Source of the DNA: Arabidopsis thaliana
Taxonomy: Eukaryota > Streptophyta > Magnoliopsida > Brassicales > Brassicaceae
Assembly: GCF_000001735.4 (NCBI RefSeq)
Contig: NC_003071.7
Span: forward strand, 8,549,151 to 8,613,150
Length of the DNA stretch: 64,000 nt
Direction: 5' to 3'
How positions within the stretch are numbered: position 1 is the first letter of the stretch; the number at the start of each line of letters is the position of its first letter. Both the position numbers and the translations under genes were made by a program. Shown here piece after piece: positions 1 to 11,607 of the stretch. The notes beneath the pieces were generated by a model. That model was not told the DNA's origin, made no database searches, and saw only the letters and a program-made list of their open reading frames with translations.

Positions 1-1150
1 ATGGTAAACCTGGATACGAGTTACAATTACAGGTAAATATCTTGATGTCATTACGCTTGAGATATTCATAACGGTCATGGACTCTAAGCTTTTCTAACTA
101 AATTGTCTAAGCTTCTTTTACCTCTGTTCTTCGATAATTTTTTTTTTCATGGCTAAAAGGATAGATGTTAGCTTTGAACATTTATTAGCGCAATAAGTAA
201 ATTTAGTTATGTAGGTGTATCATTTAAATCCAATACCGTACCTATCAAAATATTCTTAGAACTTCACACTTCAAAGACCCATGAAATTAGTGAATTGCAT
301 AGTATTTGTATCTCAACTAAGTATACTTAGTTTTCTTATAAAAATTGAAGCATAATATATAAACATAGAATTACGAAATTTTGTTCAGTACCGTAAAAAG
401 GGTTTGTAGCATAATACAAACACAAAATTTTGTTTTGACCAAATAGTTTTTTTCTTAAAAGAAACGAAATATCCTGACTAACCAAACAGAAAAGATAAAA
501 CGAGAGAGGTGGAATTGCTTCTAATTTTAGTAAAGAAGCATATGATAGTCTCCTTTAATATCTTTTAACGTTACTATTCCCAATTTGTTCCAACATGTCT
601 TCTTCTTCACAGACACTTTCGTTTTATCCTTTTCTCAGTCTCCATAACAAATAAATAGATACCCAATCAATATTTTTCACAATAATTTTTACAAAATTGA
701 CATCAATGAAATAACTAAATAATTTTACTACTATTTTAAATAGCAAAATAAACGGTTATGAGTGATTTTATCTAAAAATGTTAGATTATGTGTTCCCTTA
801 ATTTCTAATTAATTAAAAATATAAATTTTTAGTTTTGTCGTTTATCAGCGTATCTAAAAGTTTTCTTCCAATCTTCCACTGCCTTCGGAACTCAAAGAAA
901 ATTAAAATCAAATTTTTAGTAATATAACAGCCGCTCACTCACGGGGCTGTCACCTAAAAGTCTATCACAAATCATCCACGTCAATTAAATATCCTTGTGG
1001 AAAGGTCTCAAGCCGCTGTCCTTAACCTCTGCATCACACACACGTCACTGTAGCTTCTCACTTTCGATTTTAACCGCGGTTGATAAAAGCAGAAATATTT
1101 AACCATGGTTAGGTTTTAACCCAAAGGTGGTTTAAGTATATCCCACTACT
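1..1150. other. AT-rich intergenic region upstream of TZF2
   Basis: I see no credible gene here: the frames are short and stop-rich. It probably holds the distal promoter of the downstream zinc-finger gene. Any 3' end of a neighbouring gene to the left cannot be recognised from this sequence. Confidence 0.5.
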
Positions 1151-1159
1151 CAGCATCAG

Positions 1160-1168
1160 TTTATAAAG
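1160..1168 (+). promoter_or_regulatory. TATA box of TZF2
   Basis: A TTTATAAAG motif lies about 100 bp before the first ATG of the zinc-finger gene, on the same strand. It would place the transcription start near 1190, leaving a leader of about 75-80 nt that contains an ATGTGA start-stop. The assignment rests on motif and spacing only. Confidence 0.5.
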
Positions 1169-1230
1169 AAGTAAAGCTTTGCCGGAGATTTAGCAAACAC
1201 AAACACAAAAAACAAAACCAACTCAGACGA

Positions 1231-1236
1231 ATGTGA
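1231..1236 (+). promoter_or_regulatory. Minimal uORF (ATG followed directly by TGA) in TZF2 leader
   Basis: The sequence ATGTGA lies 38 nt before the main ATG and downstream of the TATA motif, so it is probably transcribed. A start codon followed at once by a stop is a known ribosome-stalling element in plants (the AUGUAA of the boron channel gene NIP5;1). Whether this one acts is inference. Confidence 0.45.
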
Positions 1237-1268
1237 TTTTTTCTTCTTGAGTGAATTGTTGTAAAAAA

Positions 1269-2348
1269 ATGATGATCGGAGAATCTCATCGTGGTTTTAA
1301 TCCAACGGTTCATATTCCTCCATGGCCACTTTCTGAAGATCTAACGGTGTCTGATATTTACGGAAGTCCAGACGGAGGAAGTAGTATGATGGAAGCTTTG
1401 GCTGAGTTACAACGTTATCTTCCGTCAAACGAACCGGATCCGGATTCAGATCCGGATCTCTCGGGTCCGGATTCACCAATCGATGCTTATACATGCGATC
1501 ATTTTCGGATGTATGAGTTTAAAGTGAGACGTTGTGCTCGTGGCCGGAGCCATGATTGGACGGAGTGTCCTTACGCTCATCCCGGAGAAAAAGCTCGCCG
1601 TCGTGATCCGAGGAAGTTTCATTACTCCGGTACGGCGTGTCCTGAGTTTCGTAAAGGTTGTTGCAAGAGAGGAGACGCATGTGAGTTTTCTCATGGTGTT
1701 TTTGAGTGTTGGCTTCACCCGGCGCGTTACCGGACTCAGCCGTGTAAAGACGGTGGTAACTGTCGCCGTCGTGTTTGTTTCTTTGCTCATTCGCCGGATC
1801 AGATTAGGGTTTTGCCTAATCAAAGCCCTGATCGTGTTGATTCGTTCGACGTTTTGTCTCCTACGATTCGTAGAGCGTTTCAGTTTTCGATTTCTCCGTC
1901 GTCTAACTCGCCGCCGGTGAGTCCACGAGGTGACTCGGACTCGTCGTGTTCGTTACTGAGTCGTTCACTCGGGTCTAATCTGGGAAACGACGTCGTTGCG
2001 TCTCTCAGGAATCTGCAACTTAATAAAGTGAAGTCTTCTCTTTCGTCGTCATACAACAATCAAATCGGAGGATACGGATCCGGATTCGGGTCGCCTCGTG
2101 GATCGGTTTTGGGTCCTGGTTTCCGTAGCTTACCAACTACACCGACCCGACCTGGTTTTATGAACATTTGGGAGAATGGCTTGGAGGAAGAACCGGCGAT
2201 GGAACGGGTCGAGTCGGGTCGTGAACTGCGAGCGCAGCTGTTCGAGAAGCTGAGCAAAGAGAATTGCATGGGTCGGATTGAACCGGATCCGGATCAGGGA
2301 GCGGGTGATACTCCTGATGTCGGGTGGGTCTCTGACTTGGTTATGTGA
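1269..2348 (+). CDS. TZF2: Arginine-rich tandem CCCH zinc-finger protein (TZF2/OZF1)
   Basis: A 359-residue intronless protein. The first in-frame ATG is at 1269, and a second ATG follows immediately. Residues 76-104 form the arginine-rich C-X5-H-X4-C-X3-H region. Residues 124-174 form the plant tandem zinc finger C-X7-C-X5-C-X3-H, a 16-residue linker, then C-X5-C-X4-C-X3-H. The C-terminal half is Ser/Pro-rich. Family members bind AU-rich RNA, shuttle between nucleus and cytoplasmic granules, and act in ABA, jasmonate, oxidative and salt stress; these roles are family knowledge. The sequence matches my memory of At2g19810 (OZF1) rather than its paralogue At4g29190. Expression may be tuned by the start-stop uORF in the leader. 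Confidence 0.93.
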   Translation: MMIGESHRGFNPTVHIPPWPLSEDLTVSDIYGSPDGGSSMMEALAELQRYLPSNEPDPDSDPDLSGPDSPIDAYTCDHFRMYEFKVRRCARGRSHDWTECPYAHPGEKARRRDPRKFHYSGTACPEFRKGCCKRGDACEFSHGVFECWLHPARYRTQPCKDGGNCRRRVCFFAHSPDQIRVLPNQSPDRVDSFDVLSPTIRRAFQFSISPSSNSPPVSPRGDSDSSCSLLSRSLGSNLGNDVVASLRNLQLNKVKSSLSSSYNNQIGGYGSGFGSPRGSVLGPGFRSLPTTPTRPGFMNIWENGLEEEPAMERVESGRELRAQLFEKLSKENCMGRIEPDPDQGAGDTPDVGWVSDLVM

Positions 2349-4393
2349 TTTGAACCGGATTCGTAAACCGGAGTGTCTGAAATTTCGTTGATAAAGATTA
2401 ATTAAAGGATTATTATCGGCATGGGAGGTTTTTTAATGGATCTCTTCTTAGGAAAAGAGGAGATTTCTCTGCAAGTTTTTTTTTTGTATATTTATTATTT
2501 CCTAATTTCGTATAATCTCTGTTCCATAATCGATGATTCGAGGGAGATTCCTCAGTGTATAGGAGTTGCTTAGGATTTTTCATTATGATGGATTCACTAA
2601 TATTGATATTGTTGGTTATTGTTTTTTTTATATATTATGATGTAAGATGCAAGTCGCAATGTAATTATTAAATATCTTATGAATGAAATGAGAATGTAAA
2701 TTATTTATTTTGTTATGAGCATTTCTGTAATGTGCTTAGCTTTAAGGAATGATTTGTTTTGGTCTGTATATTGAGGCATGCGTAAAGTGCTGGTGATGTG
2801 ATCAACGTCCGTAAACATCATTATCGGAGACTCTGATTATTATGACCTAAATGAGTTTGGAGATTGAAGTTGTACTTGTGTGTCCTTTAGTTCTTAACTT
2901 GAGTAAACCAGAAGTTATATAGAAATTTATACTTGAGTCAAATAATGGATCTTAAACTAATAAACTGTATCGAAATGCACGTTGATTTTGAGCTTTATCC
3001 AACATGAGATATGATACTTGGTTTAAAGATTTGGGTTTACTAAGTAGTAGCTAGTTATATATATATGCAGTAGGGCCGATCTTATCTTGGGTCCTCGAGC
3101 AACAGAAGAATGTGATATAATTGGATGTTGGATCTGATTAAAATTATTGTAATGTGTTTTTTTAGCTATAATAAACTATAATAGTATAAAGTTTTCCAAC
3201 ATGTCTGCTTTAGTTTTTGGATCACCTTCTTGTTTGATTGTATTGAAACACACATATATCTGGTTTAGAAAACAACTAGTATATATGCTAATGAACGTTT
3301 AATAACATTTTGTGGATCGGAATAATTGAAAACGAGTGTCGTATTTTTTGGTTAAAGAATGGGATACTTCATCTTTATAACTTTGATGCTATGTAACGTT
3401 TGTTTGTCAATGTTTCATAATATGAATTAATGATCACGACGTACTCTTAACGACGCTTTTAAATATTTTCCATCAAAGCTATAAAACTCTTTAAGGGAAA
3501 AAAAAAAACATCTGAATATTTGACTTTCGAAAAAGGTCTCGTAGTCATAGATCTTATCCAAGGGAGTATTGACTTTTAGAAATGGGTCTCGTAGTCAAAG
3601 ATCTTATCCAAATGGTTAAGCTTAAGAATATTGACAAATTTTATATTAGTTTTTCTTCGATCTATAAAAGCTGAATATTTGCAATGATTTAAACTTTAAA
3701 GCAAAGCAAAGAGTAAAATATATTATTCGTTAAACTAAAATAAAGTAAACCCCAAATATTTTTGTTAGAAAAATATTCAAAAATCCGTTATGACCTGTAT
3801 ATATTAGTAGGTTTTGAATCTGTTACGTATAAATTTATTCTATATATTTTGATGAGATATATTGATTATTAATAGTTGTCAAAATATTATTATGTATTTA
3901 AATATCTTGGTGTTAGTAATAATATACATTCAACATAGAAAATAATTTATAGATGTTTAATCATTAAAAGTTTCTATTTTCCATTGAAGCAAAATTTTTA
4001 TTTTAAAATTCTTAACAACCGTAAAGTTTCATACAAGTTATATATACATATATATAACAGTTTGTACGTTTTTGCCAGATATTCATCTAATAACTTAATA
4101 ACAGTCAATTGTTTCATAAACGTTTGCTTTTATGTGTAGAATATGTCTTTATATCTTTGTAAAAGTTTTCATTTATGATGATCATCTACATGCACACACA
4201 ATTAAACCAGAATAATTATTCATACAAACAAAATCATAGTATTAAATATCTATGCTCACATTTGTTTCAATTTTATTTTTTCACAAGAGACATAATTATT
4301 CGACAAATAAGAAAGGATAGATCAATGATATAATGTATGCTATATTCATAAATATATACAACACAATATATCTCAACACACTATATCATTAGT
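2349..4393. other. Intergenic region between TZF2 and LBD9
   Basis: The first 300 bp probably contain the TZF2 3' UTR. The rest is AT-rich with no supported gene. A diverged 49 bp tandem direct repeat lies at 3522-3611 and is listed separately. Confidence 0.5.
3522..3611. repeat. Two-copy tandem repeat, period 49 bp
   Basis: Copies begin at 3522 and 3571 and share GTCTCGTAGTCA/AA followed by AGATCTTATCCAA, with a few substitutions elsewhere. No coding role is seen. Confidence 0.6.
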
Positions 4394-4879
4394 TTAAAGA
4401 CGGAGCTCTGTTTTTTCTTTTTCAACTTTAATCTTCTCCTTTAGTTCATTGAGGTAGATTTTGCGTAATTCAATTTGCCACTTTAATTTTTGGATCATTC
4501 CAAATCCACCTCTCGCTGGATCTTTTTTCCAAGCGTCACCTTCCATGAGTATGGACGATGCCAACATGTCTCTTTGTTTGTCTTTGGACGCGAACCTCAT
4601 CATCTTAATAATATTTGACGTACCAAATAACTTATGTGCATTTTCATATTCACCTTTTCTATAAAAAAAATAATCAAAATTGATTAGTATTAATAACCAA
4701 TTTACTGATCATGCATTTAACAAAAAAACATTAGCAAAACATATATATATATATAAGAAAAACATATACCTTTCGGCAGGAAAATATGGTGCAAAATCAC
4801 ATTTTTTGGGACAGCGTTTGTTTTTGGTGGTGCATAGAGCACAAGGAGCACGTTTAACATTGACTCTCGAGACATCCAT
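4394..4879 (-). CDS. LBD9: LOB-domain protein LBD9
   Basis: A two-exon gene. Exon 1 is 4879-4770 (donor GT at 4769-4768) and exon 2 is 4658-4394 (acceptor AG at 4660-4659), joined in phase. The product is about 124 residues. Exon 1 encodes the LOB zinc-finger-like C-block, CALC-X6-C-X3-C, followed by FAPYFP. Exon 2 continues with HKLFGTSNIIKMM, the start of the GAS block, and ends in a Lys/Glu-rich helix. LBD proteins are plant DNA-binding regulators of organ boundaries and lateral organs. This one is short and diverged, and matches my memory of LBD9 (At2g19820). Long single-frame scans miss it because exon 1 is only 110 nt. Confidence 0.85.
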
Positions 4880-5103
4880 AACAATAATTTGTGTAAATAC
4901 AACTATAAATTTGTTAATTGAAAGAAGAATATATAAAATATTTCATGAAGATGAATTTATATATAAACCTTTGGAAAATATTATCAAACTTTTCAATTAA
5001 ATTTTTAATGAAAAAGATAAGGCTAAAACTTTTAATAACTCGTTCTTTTTGTATTTTGGAAATAATTTGAGATTTTGTTTGGCTTTAAGTTTGTAACTAT
5101 GTA

Positions 5104-5420
5104 TATTTTGCTTTAATTATTTATACATATAGACTAATTTCCAATTATAAAATCTATAACTATTTTTATTCAGTCACATGAATAAAGAACAATTATTACA
5201 CCGACAAATGTTTTCATAACAACAATACTATTTAATAATGATACCAAATTTTCACTTCATCTTATATGTATATTTCTCTAATTATTTATATATTTAGACT
5301 AATTTTCCAATCATAAAAACTAAACTATTTTTAATAAATTACCTGAATATATAACACATATTATGCCGACAAAAGTTTTTACAACAATTAATTCTATCTC
5401 ATAATAATAATTAACAATTT
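5104..5420. repeat. Diverged ~172 bp tandem duplication
   Basis: The segment starting near 5108 (AATTATTTATACATATAGAC) recurs near 5280 (AATTATTTATATATTTAGAC). Similarity continues through an ACACCGACAAA / TATGCCGACAAA block and a TTTTCACATC-like block. It is AT-rich, noncoding and upstream of LBD9. Confidence 0.55.
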
Positions 5421-5685
5421 TCACATCAAATTTTATTAATACTAGGTTATGAACTTGGGCGAATTTTTCATAGATATCTCTTATATTTTTTTATGTTGAT
5501 TTTTTTCTTCTTTACAAAAATCTTAATATAAAAACTTATTAATAACTTAAAAATGTTAAAAGTATATTGTTATTAAAACATTTTTTCTTATTTTCATATA
5601 TATTGTTTTTATCCTTTTTATAACTATCTTAAGATACAAAATTATTAGAATATAAAAAAATGCTAATTATTAAGAAGGCTAAGCC

Positions 5686-6660
5686 TAGGGGTGTCAAAAT
5701 GGGTAACCCAACTCAACTCAACTCATAATCAAATGAGTTTAGAATTAAATAAGTTATGGGTTGACCCAACTCATTTTGCTAAATGGGTTGAGTCAACCCA
5801 TAACTCATTTAATTTGATGGGTTGAGTTGTTAAATGGGTTAACCCATTTAAGTAATAATTTAATTAATTATTATTATAAAAAATAATAAATAATTATCAT
5901 TATTAATTCATTATTATCAAACTTAAGATATTTACGGATTCCACTTTTTACAGGTTTACGTTTTTGGTACCGAAAATCACGGATTTACGTTTTTGGCGGG
6001 AAAATTATAGATTTTTACGTTTTTGGCCGGAAAATGATGGGTTTACGTTTTGGGCGAAAAAATAACGGATTTACGTTTTTGGCGGGAAAATCTCGGGTTT
6101 ACGTTTTTGACGGGAAAATCACGGGTTTACGTTTTTTGCGGGAAAATCACGGGTTTGCGTTTTTGGCGGGAAAATTACGGATTTACGTTTTTTGCGGGAA
6201 AATCACGGGGTTACATTTTTGGCGGGAAAATTACGGGTTTACGTTTTTGGCGGAAAAATCACGGGTTTACGTTTTTGGCGGAAAAATCACGGGTTTATGT
6301 TTTTTGGTGGAAAAATTACGAGTTTATTTTTTCTTAATTTCATCGCTTGTATATTTAAGAAATTTGGAAAAATATTAATTTAATTAAATTGGTTTAGATG
6401 TGTTGGTTAAACTTAAATTGACATTGGTTTAGAGATTTTAGTTGGTTTAATTCAATTTTACAAAATTTGATGGGTTAATTGGGTAAACCATTGAAACCAT
6501 TAACCATTACAACCCAACTCATTTTACTCATCAAACCAATTGACTCATCAACCCATTTGACCCATCAACTCATTTGAGTCAAAATTTTCAACTCATTAGG
6601 GTTCATGGATTGAGTTGAGTTGAGTTGACCCATGAATTTTGACCCATTTTGACACCCCTA
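5686..6660. mobile_element. Non-autonomous hAT-type DNA transposon, 975 bp
   Basis: The ends are perfect inverted repeats: the left starts TAGGGGTGTCAAAATGGGT and the right ends with its reverse complement. The element is flanked by an exact 8 bp duplication, GCTAAGCC, at 5678-5685 and 6661-6668; 8 bp is the hAT signature. Subterminal regions are packed with AACCCA/TGGGTT and CAACTCAA motifs in both orientations, as in many hAT ends. There is no transposase, so mobility would depend on another element. The centre is a minisatellite. It resembles the SIMPLEHAT class of Arabidopsis repeats, from memory. Confidence 0.9.
5950..6328. repeat. 28 bp minisatellite, about 13 copies, inside the hAT element
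   Basis: The unit is close to GGGTTTACGTTTTTGGCGGG followed by AAAATCAC, repeated head to tail with a few substitutions per copy. Because 28 is not divisible by three, all forward frames stay open and give the same periodic pseudo-peptide; the frames here are not genes. Confidence 0.92.
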
Positions 6661-6668
6661 GCTAAGCC

Positions 6669-8950
6669 TGATAGATTTATTAGAACTCCACGTGGACGGC
6701 CTTATAAGCTTATAGCCTCAAGTTTTAAAATATTATAATAATTTTAATAATTATTTACCTTTGATGTATTTTAATGTAGATTAGAAAAGTAAAAGGACAA
6801 AAAACAAATTATAAACATAAATTATATTTTACGGAAACTTTATGGTTAATACCAAGGTTTAAATCATTTACCTTTTTAAATCAATATTTCTTTTGGAAAC
6901 AAATTCCGTACTTCAGTTTTTTTACTTTATTAGCCTTTACATCTTGATTTTTTGTATTATTTGAAAATAATTAAATGATTTTTGCATATCTTTGATCATT
7001 TTTATGTATTGCATCAAAAATTCGAAATGTTTATTAGACAGTTTATTAATTTTACATATTTTTTACCGGTTATTATATGTGTTGCATTAAGGATATCCAA
7101 AATTTTGGAAATGAAAATTTCATAAATTTAATTATATGTAGTAACAGATTGGATTACCAATACTGTTTACATTATTTAAGATATATATTAGCTGTGTGCC
7201 CAACCCTAGTTAAAGGCAATGCACATTTTGAGGGAAACTTTATAATAATGTTAATTAAATATTTTGATTAAGACAGGGGGACATATGGGTCCATTGTTAG
7301 ATACTGAAGGAATCCATATGATGTATTGACGGAATCGATTTTAATTATCAATTAAAAAACATATAGATATGGTTGTAGAGGAAAAGTCCAAATTTGTAGA
7401 GTTGAGTAGTGATTATTAGTCTACGCAACTATAATATGTGATCGAGAAAAGAAGAAACCTATGTAAAGGTCACTAGACTCCATTACTTAACGGGTGATAA
7501 TGTCAAGAAAAAGTCGAGTCAAATTATTAATTATTTACCCCAACCAAGCCTATTACATGATGTTATCACCGAATTAGAGATTATGATTTAATTTAAATGT
7601 AGCTAAAATCGTAGAGGAACTATGATGCATGCTAGCTATATAGTCCGATTGGCAATCATCGCCATGACAAGAACATTATAGAGAAATGATAGTAACAAAA
7701 ACGGTAAAAGAAAATCACATTTTAGTTTAAAGCTTGACACATAGACATACAATCAAATAATATCTTCATAGTGACAAGAGGTTGAATAGACACAAAAAAA
7801 AAAAAAAAAAAAAAGAACATAACAAATTTGCTATGGGGTTCTTAGTTCTTACCTCATTGTCTCTAATATGTAATGAGACACTGATCAAATATATGACTTA
7901 GCTTATTTTACAAGTAAAATATCTCATTTTAATATCCCTAGTTACATGCTTTTGTCTTTGCCGCATCTTCTCTAGCTCTTTGAGATGAAAATGAGGTACA
8001 CACTCACTACTTATTAGTTCTTGTATCTAAGACTAACAACCATAACCATTTTCATCAACAAAACTGATAATCATGCAATTTAATGCTGTGGTACTGAAAG
8101 ATAAAAGCTATTCACAATTACGTCCAAATCAACAAATAGTTGAAAGATAATCACTAGAAAGAAGTCTTATGACTTGTAAAATAACTGAAGCATCTTCGAG
8201 TGAATCAATTTAAAAACAACGAAATCAGAATTCAAGCTTGAATGTTTGAATGAGGAAATCGAACAAACGACACACTCTATACCAGAAATGGAGAATAGAA
8301 ATAGTCAATCCACCAACTTACACTATTAGAACATACCATAAAACATGATATAATACAATACAAATACAAAGCTAAGTGATGAAGCTGTTCGAGGAATTGC
8401 CTCAGTCAAAAATATTTGGACGTAGAAGTTAGACGTTAACAAGAGATATAACGGGTTGGACATACTTTTGAAAAAATACAACCCATTACAAGAAACTGCA
8501 ATCGAACCGTAGACAAGTAACAACTTTTGGGGAGCAAGCAAAAGGTTGGTACAACTTACAAACGACACGTAGTTATATATAACCAAGTCAAAACAGCAAA
8601 AGTGAGAAGCAAGGAGAAAAAGAACAGAAAGTGCCAAGTCGTAACCCACAAGAAAGTGTCATAAAGAGTTGACAAAAATGTAAAAGAAACATTCAAATGC
8701 AGTTTAATAAGTTAATTATATTGAAAAAGAAAAAAAAAATCTTCCGATCAATTAGACTCGGATCCTTATATACATAAAATCTTTTCTTTCTGTTTTTAGA
8801 TAATGCACACACAAATCTCCCCACTTAATCGAAATCTTCCAAGGCTAGCTTCAGCTGCAGTAAACAAAAGCCGTTTTAATAAACAATCAGCTAAAAAATG
8901 TGGAAATTCTTCAATGGGTTTTGTTTGTTTTTGATATGAGAAAGTTTACC
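6669..8950. other. Intergenic region between hAT element and VPS32
   Basis: AT-rich, with a run of about 20 A near 7795-7815 and no supported gene. The minus-strand frame at 8326-8649 is hydrophobic by composition only. The last 150 bp before 8950 are probably the VPS32 3' UTR. Confidence 0.5.
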
Positions 8951-10239
8951 TTAGAGAGCCATCTCAGCTTGTAAGGCAGCGAGTTCATCTTCCTCAGCAG
9001 TAGGTTGCTTCTGAGCTGGAGCACGAGCAGGCTTGTTTCCTTGAGGCACATGGATTGGAACAGGCTGAAGAAGTTGCTCTTCTAGCTCAGCGCCTTCTAG
9101 TTCGTCAAGTTCTGCTTCCAATTCATCCTGCAAATTGCCAATAACAATAATTTTAAGAATAGTTGAAACATAATGTGTTTCTTAGTTTGAGTATATGATC
9201 AAGGGGTCTATCGGGAAGTTACCTCATCAAAATCATTAGCCCCAAATGGAGCCGACAATGCTTCTTGGATCTGTTTCATGTTCTCAGTTTGTTCATTGAT
9301 CTCATCCATTGTCTTGTCAACATCATCAATGTTTCTGCAAAACAAATGTGTTTAGCTGCACACTAAGTGGCCACTTAAATTATAGTCTTATTTGACCCGA
9401 TAGTACAGTGGTTAGGAAAGTAAACACATACGTTGCTTTCTGCATAGCTTTCATTGCAGAAGCTCCAGTCCTCAAAGCATCTACAGTCTCTGTTGTTGCT
9501 TTAGCACCTTCTAACATAATCATCTGTTTACACAATAGTGACATATTCAAATATAGTTCATATTAGCAAATATCGCAAAACACTTGAACAATAGAAAAAC
9601 AAAGAAAGAAAACTGACTTGATCATGAATACGGAGCTGGAAATTCCCGAGCTGTTCAACTTGTTGCTCATATAACCTTTTCCTTTTCAAACATTGTATAG
9701 CCGCTGCACAATTACAATACACACGTAAGTAATCTATCTATCTAGTAACACATTCATTGATTTCTATGCATGGGATGTATTGTATATCAGAGCAAAAGTT
9801 GGCCATACCGCGTTTGTTCTTCGCCCGGGAGAATTCCTTAGCTTTCTCAACCTCTCCAGTAGCTTTCTTGAGAAGAACATTCTCCTTCTTCTCTAACATC
9901 TCAAGAGTCTGAACCAAAAGAAGCATCAAAAGAAGAATAAACCCAAAAGTGAACCTTCTTAACACACACGAGAGTACCAAATTTTGGTCTAACAATGCAG
10001 ACAGTATCTATCTAGTAAAACACAGTTCAAATAAACAGCCCAAGAAAGTATGCATTAGAGCCAAAAACGGATACATAATCTGAATCTCTAATCTTGTTAA
10101 AAATCCAATTTTTGACATTGAAGTTGAGATAGTCAAATCCAAAACAGATGGAAACAGAGAATACCTCATTGAGCTTGTCTAACGTTTGGAGAGTACTAGT
10201 CTCCTGTTTGGGTTTCCCGAATAGCCGATTCATAAACAT
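8951..10239 (-). CDS. VPS32: ESCRT-III subunit VPS32/SNF7
   Basis: Six exons: 10239-10165, 9908-9809, 9703-9618, 9523-9432, 9334-9223 and 9127-8951. All have GT/AG borders and phases agree, giving 213 residues. It is a charged coiled-coil SNF7-domain protein: a basic N-terminal half (KKENVLLKKA, RAKNKRAAIQCLKRKRLYEQ) and an acidic C-terminal half, ending with a MIM-like helix (DELAALQAEMAL) that binds VPS4. SNF7 polymerises on endosomal membranes to bud vesicles into multivesicular bodies. Matches my memory of At2g19830 (SNF7.2). A leader intron is likely upstream of 10262. Confidence 0.95.
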
Positions 10240-10262
10240 GGTGGCAGATGATTGTTTGCCTA

Positions 10263-11384
10263 GAAAATCAAACTGAGATCGAGAAACAAAGAATCAAAGA
10301 TCAATTCTTTAACCCTAAACAGGAATCTATCAATCGAAATTTAGGGTTCCGTTCACAACAAAATTCGATTCTCAAATCTAAAATTAGATCCCAAAGACAG
10401 GTAAAGGTGAAGACTTTACAAATACAAAGAGAAGAATTTTAAGATTTTGGAAATCGATTGATAAATACAAACCTGAGGGATTTGAGATGGGAAGCTTTTG
10501 GTTGATTGAGAGATGAGATTAATGGAAGAAGAAACGGCGTTGAAGTTTTTTTTTGTTTGGGTTTCTTCGAAAGCCTTGTCCTACCTGTACTTACTTATTA
10601 TTGTTACTCATTTTGATTGATATTTTGATTGGTTACTTACACGGACGGTTCTACCCTTTTAAATTAATGAAATTGTTTCTTGGAAATTTCATTGAAAATA
10701 CGTTAAAAAATATTTTACGAATTCCTCTGAGAAAAGTTTTCTAATTGGTTCTTTTTAGGATTGATATTTTTTTTAGGATTGATATGTGATTATTGATAAA
10801 AATTTCGTAATAACACATAAACTTTTTTTTTGCTTATAAATTAATTTAAATAAGTTAAAAAAAAAGTAGAATTAATTCGGATTAAAAAACATAAAATTAA
10901 AAATATACTATAATAATCCACAGAAAAAATTATAATAACTAGAATAATTTTTTTTTTTAACACGAATAACTAGAATACTTTACTTTTACTTTATAAAAAC
11001 ATTTACATTATTTTATTAATAAATAAAAACATGACAATAATTATTGAAAACCTCTTCTCTTTTCTTATAGTAGTAGCAAATTATATAAATCTAGCTTTTC
11101 TTTTTACGCAATTAGGGCTTTATTGTTGCAGTGTGTGTTAGTCGATGAAGTGTGAGTGAACGACCTTTCTTATTTGACAGGAATAATGAGGTGTGGTTGC
11201 ATCTGGATCTCGATATAAATTGATGGCGAATTTCACGGCGGCCATGAATAATCATCCTCTGATTTCTTGTAAGTGCCGTTGAAGGTAGTGCTCGATTAGT
11301 GCTCTCTCTTCTTACTAGGTAGGGGATTGGGACCTTGAGGGATGAGGTCTCAAAAGTCTCAAATTCAAATTTTCTGGAGTAACT
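10263..11384. other. VPS32 leader/promoter and AT-rich intergenic DNA
   Basis: Sequence from 10263 to about 10550 looks like the VPS32 5' UTR, possibly with an intron. Beyond it the DNA is AT-rich with no supported gene. The minus-strand frame at 11112-11405 lies in repeat-derived sequence and has no recognisable domain. Confidence 0.45.
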
Positions 11385-11607
11385 TGTAACACCTCGACCA
11401 TCCATAATAGTGATTATTTACGTTCTCTTTTGGTCCGTGAGTCCTCTCCTATCTGACGGTCGGTTCGCTACGACCGGTGATTTGTTAGATCGGTAAACAA
11501 GTCTTCAACTTCCTAAACGTAACGAACCGACCTTTAGAAAGGAATGAAGCCTATATACCTAAAAAAATATGTGGGTGTTCGTAGGTATAAGCGATCTGGA
11601 CATTACA
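11385..11607. mobile_element. Possible solo LTR or TRIM remnant (gypsy-like)
   Basis: A 223 bp block starts TGTAACACCTCGACC and ends GGACATTACA, so it has TG...CA ends with the short inverted repeat TGTAA/TTACA typical of some plant gypsy or TRIM LTRs. A primer-binding-like GCTGGCTCTGATCA lies at about 11658-11675. I see no target duplication and no second LTR, so it is a fragment at most. Confidence 0.35.

Noticed and set aside
1251-1268. Extended TZF2 start at GTG 1251
   Set aside because: Plant translation starts at AUG; the ATG pair at 1269 and 1272 is the natural start.
6034-6383. Three overlapping plus-strand open frames of 63-114 codons
   Set aside because: They are readings of the 28 bp minisatellite in different frames, with the same periodic peptide in each.
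8326-8649. Hydrophobic 107-residue minus-strand frame
   Set aside because: No domain, no splice partners, and composition expected from AT-rich intergenic DNA.
11112-11405. 97-residue minus-strand frame
   Set aside because: It overlaps a probable LTR edge, and no conserved motif is visible.
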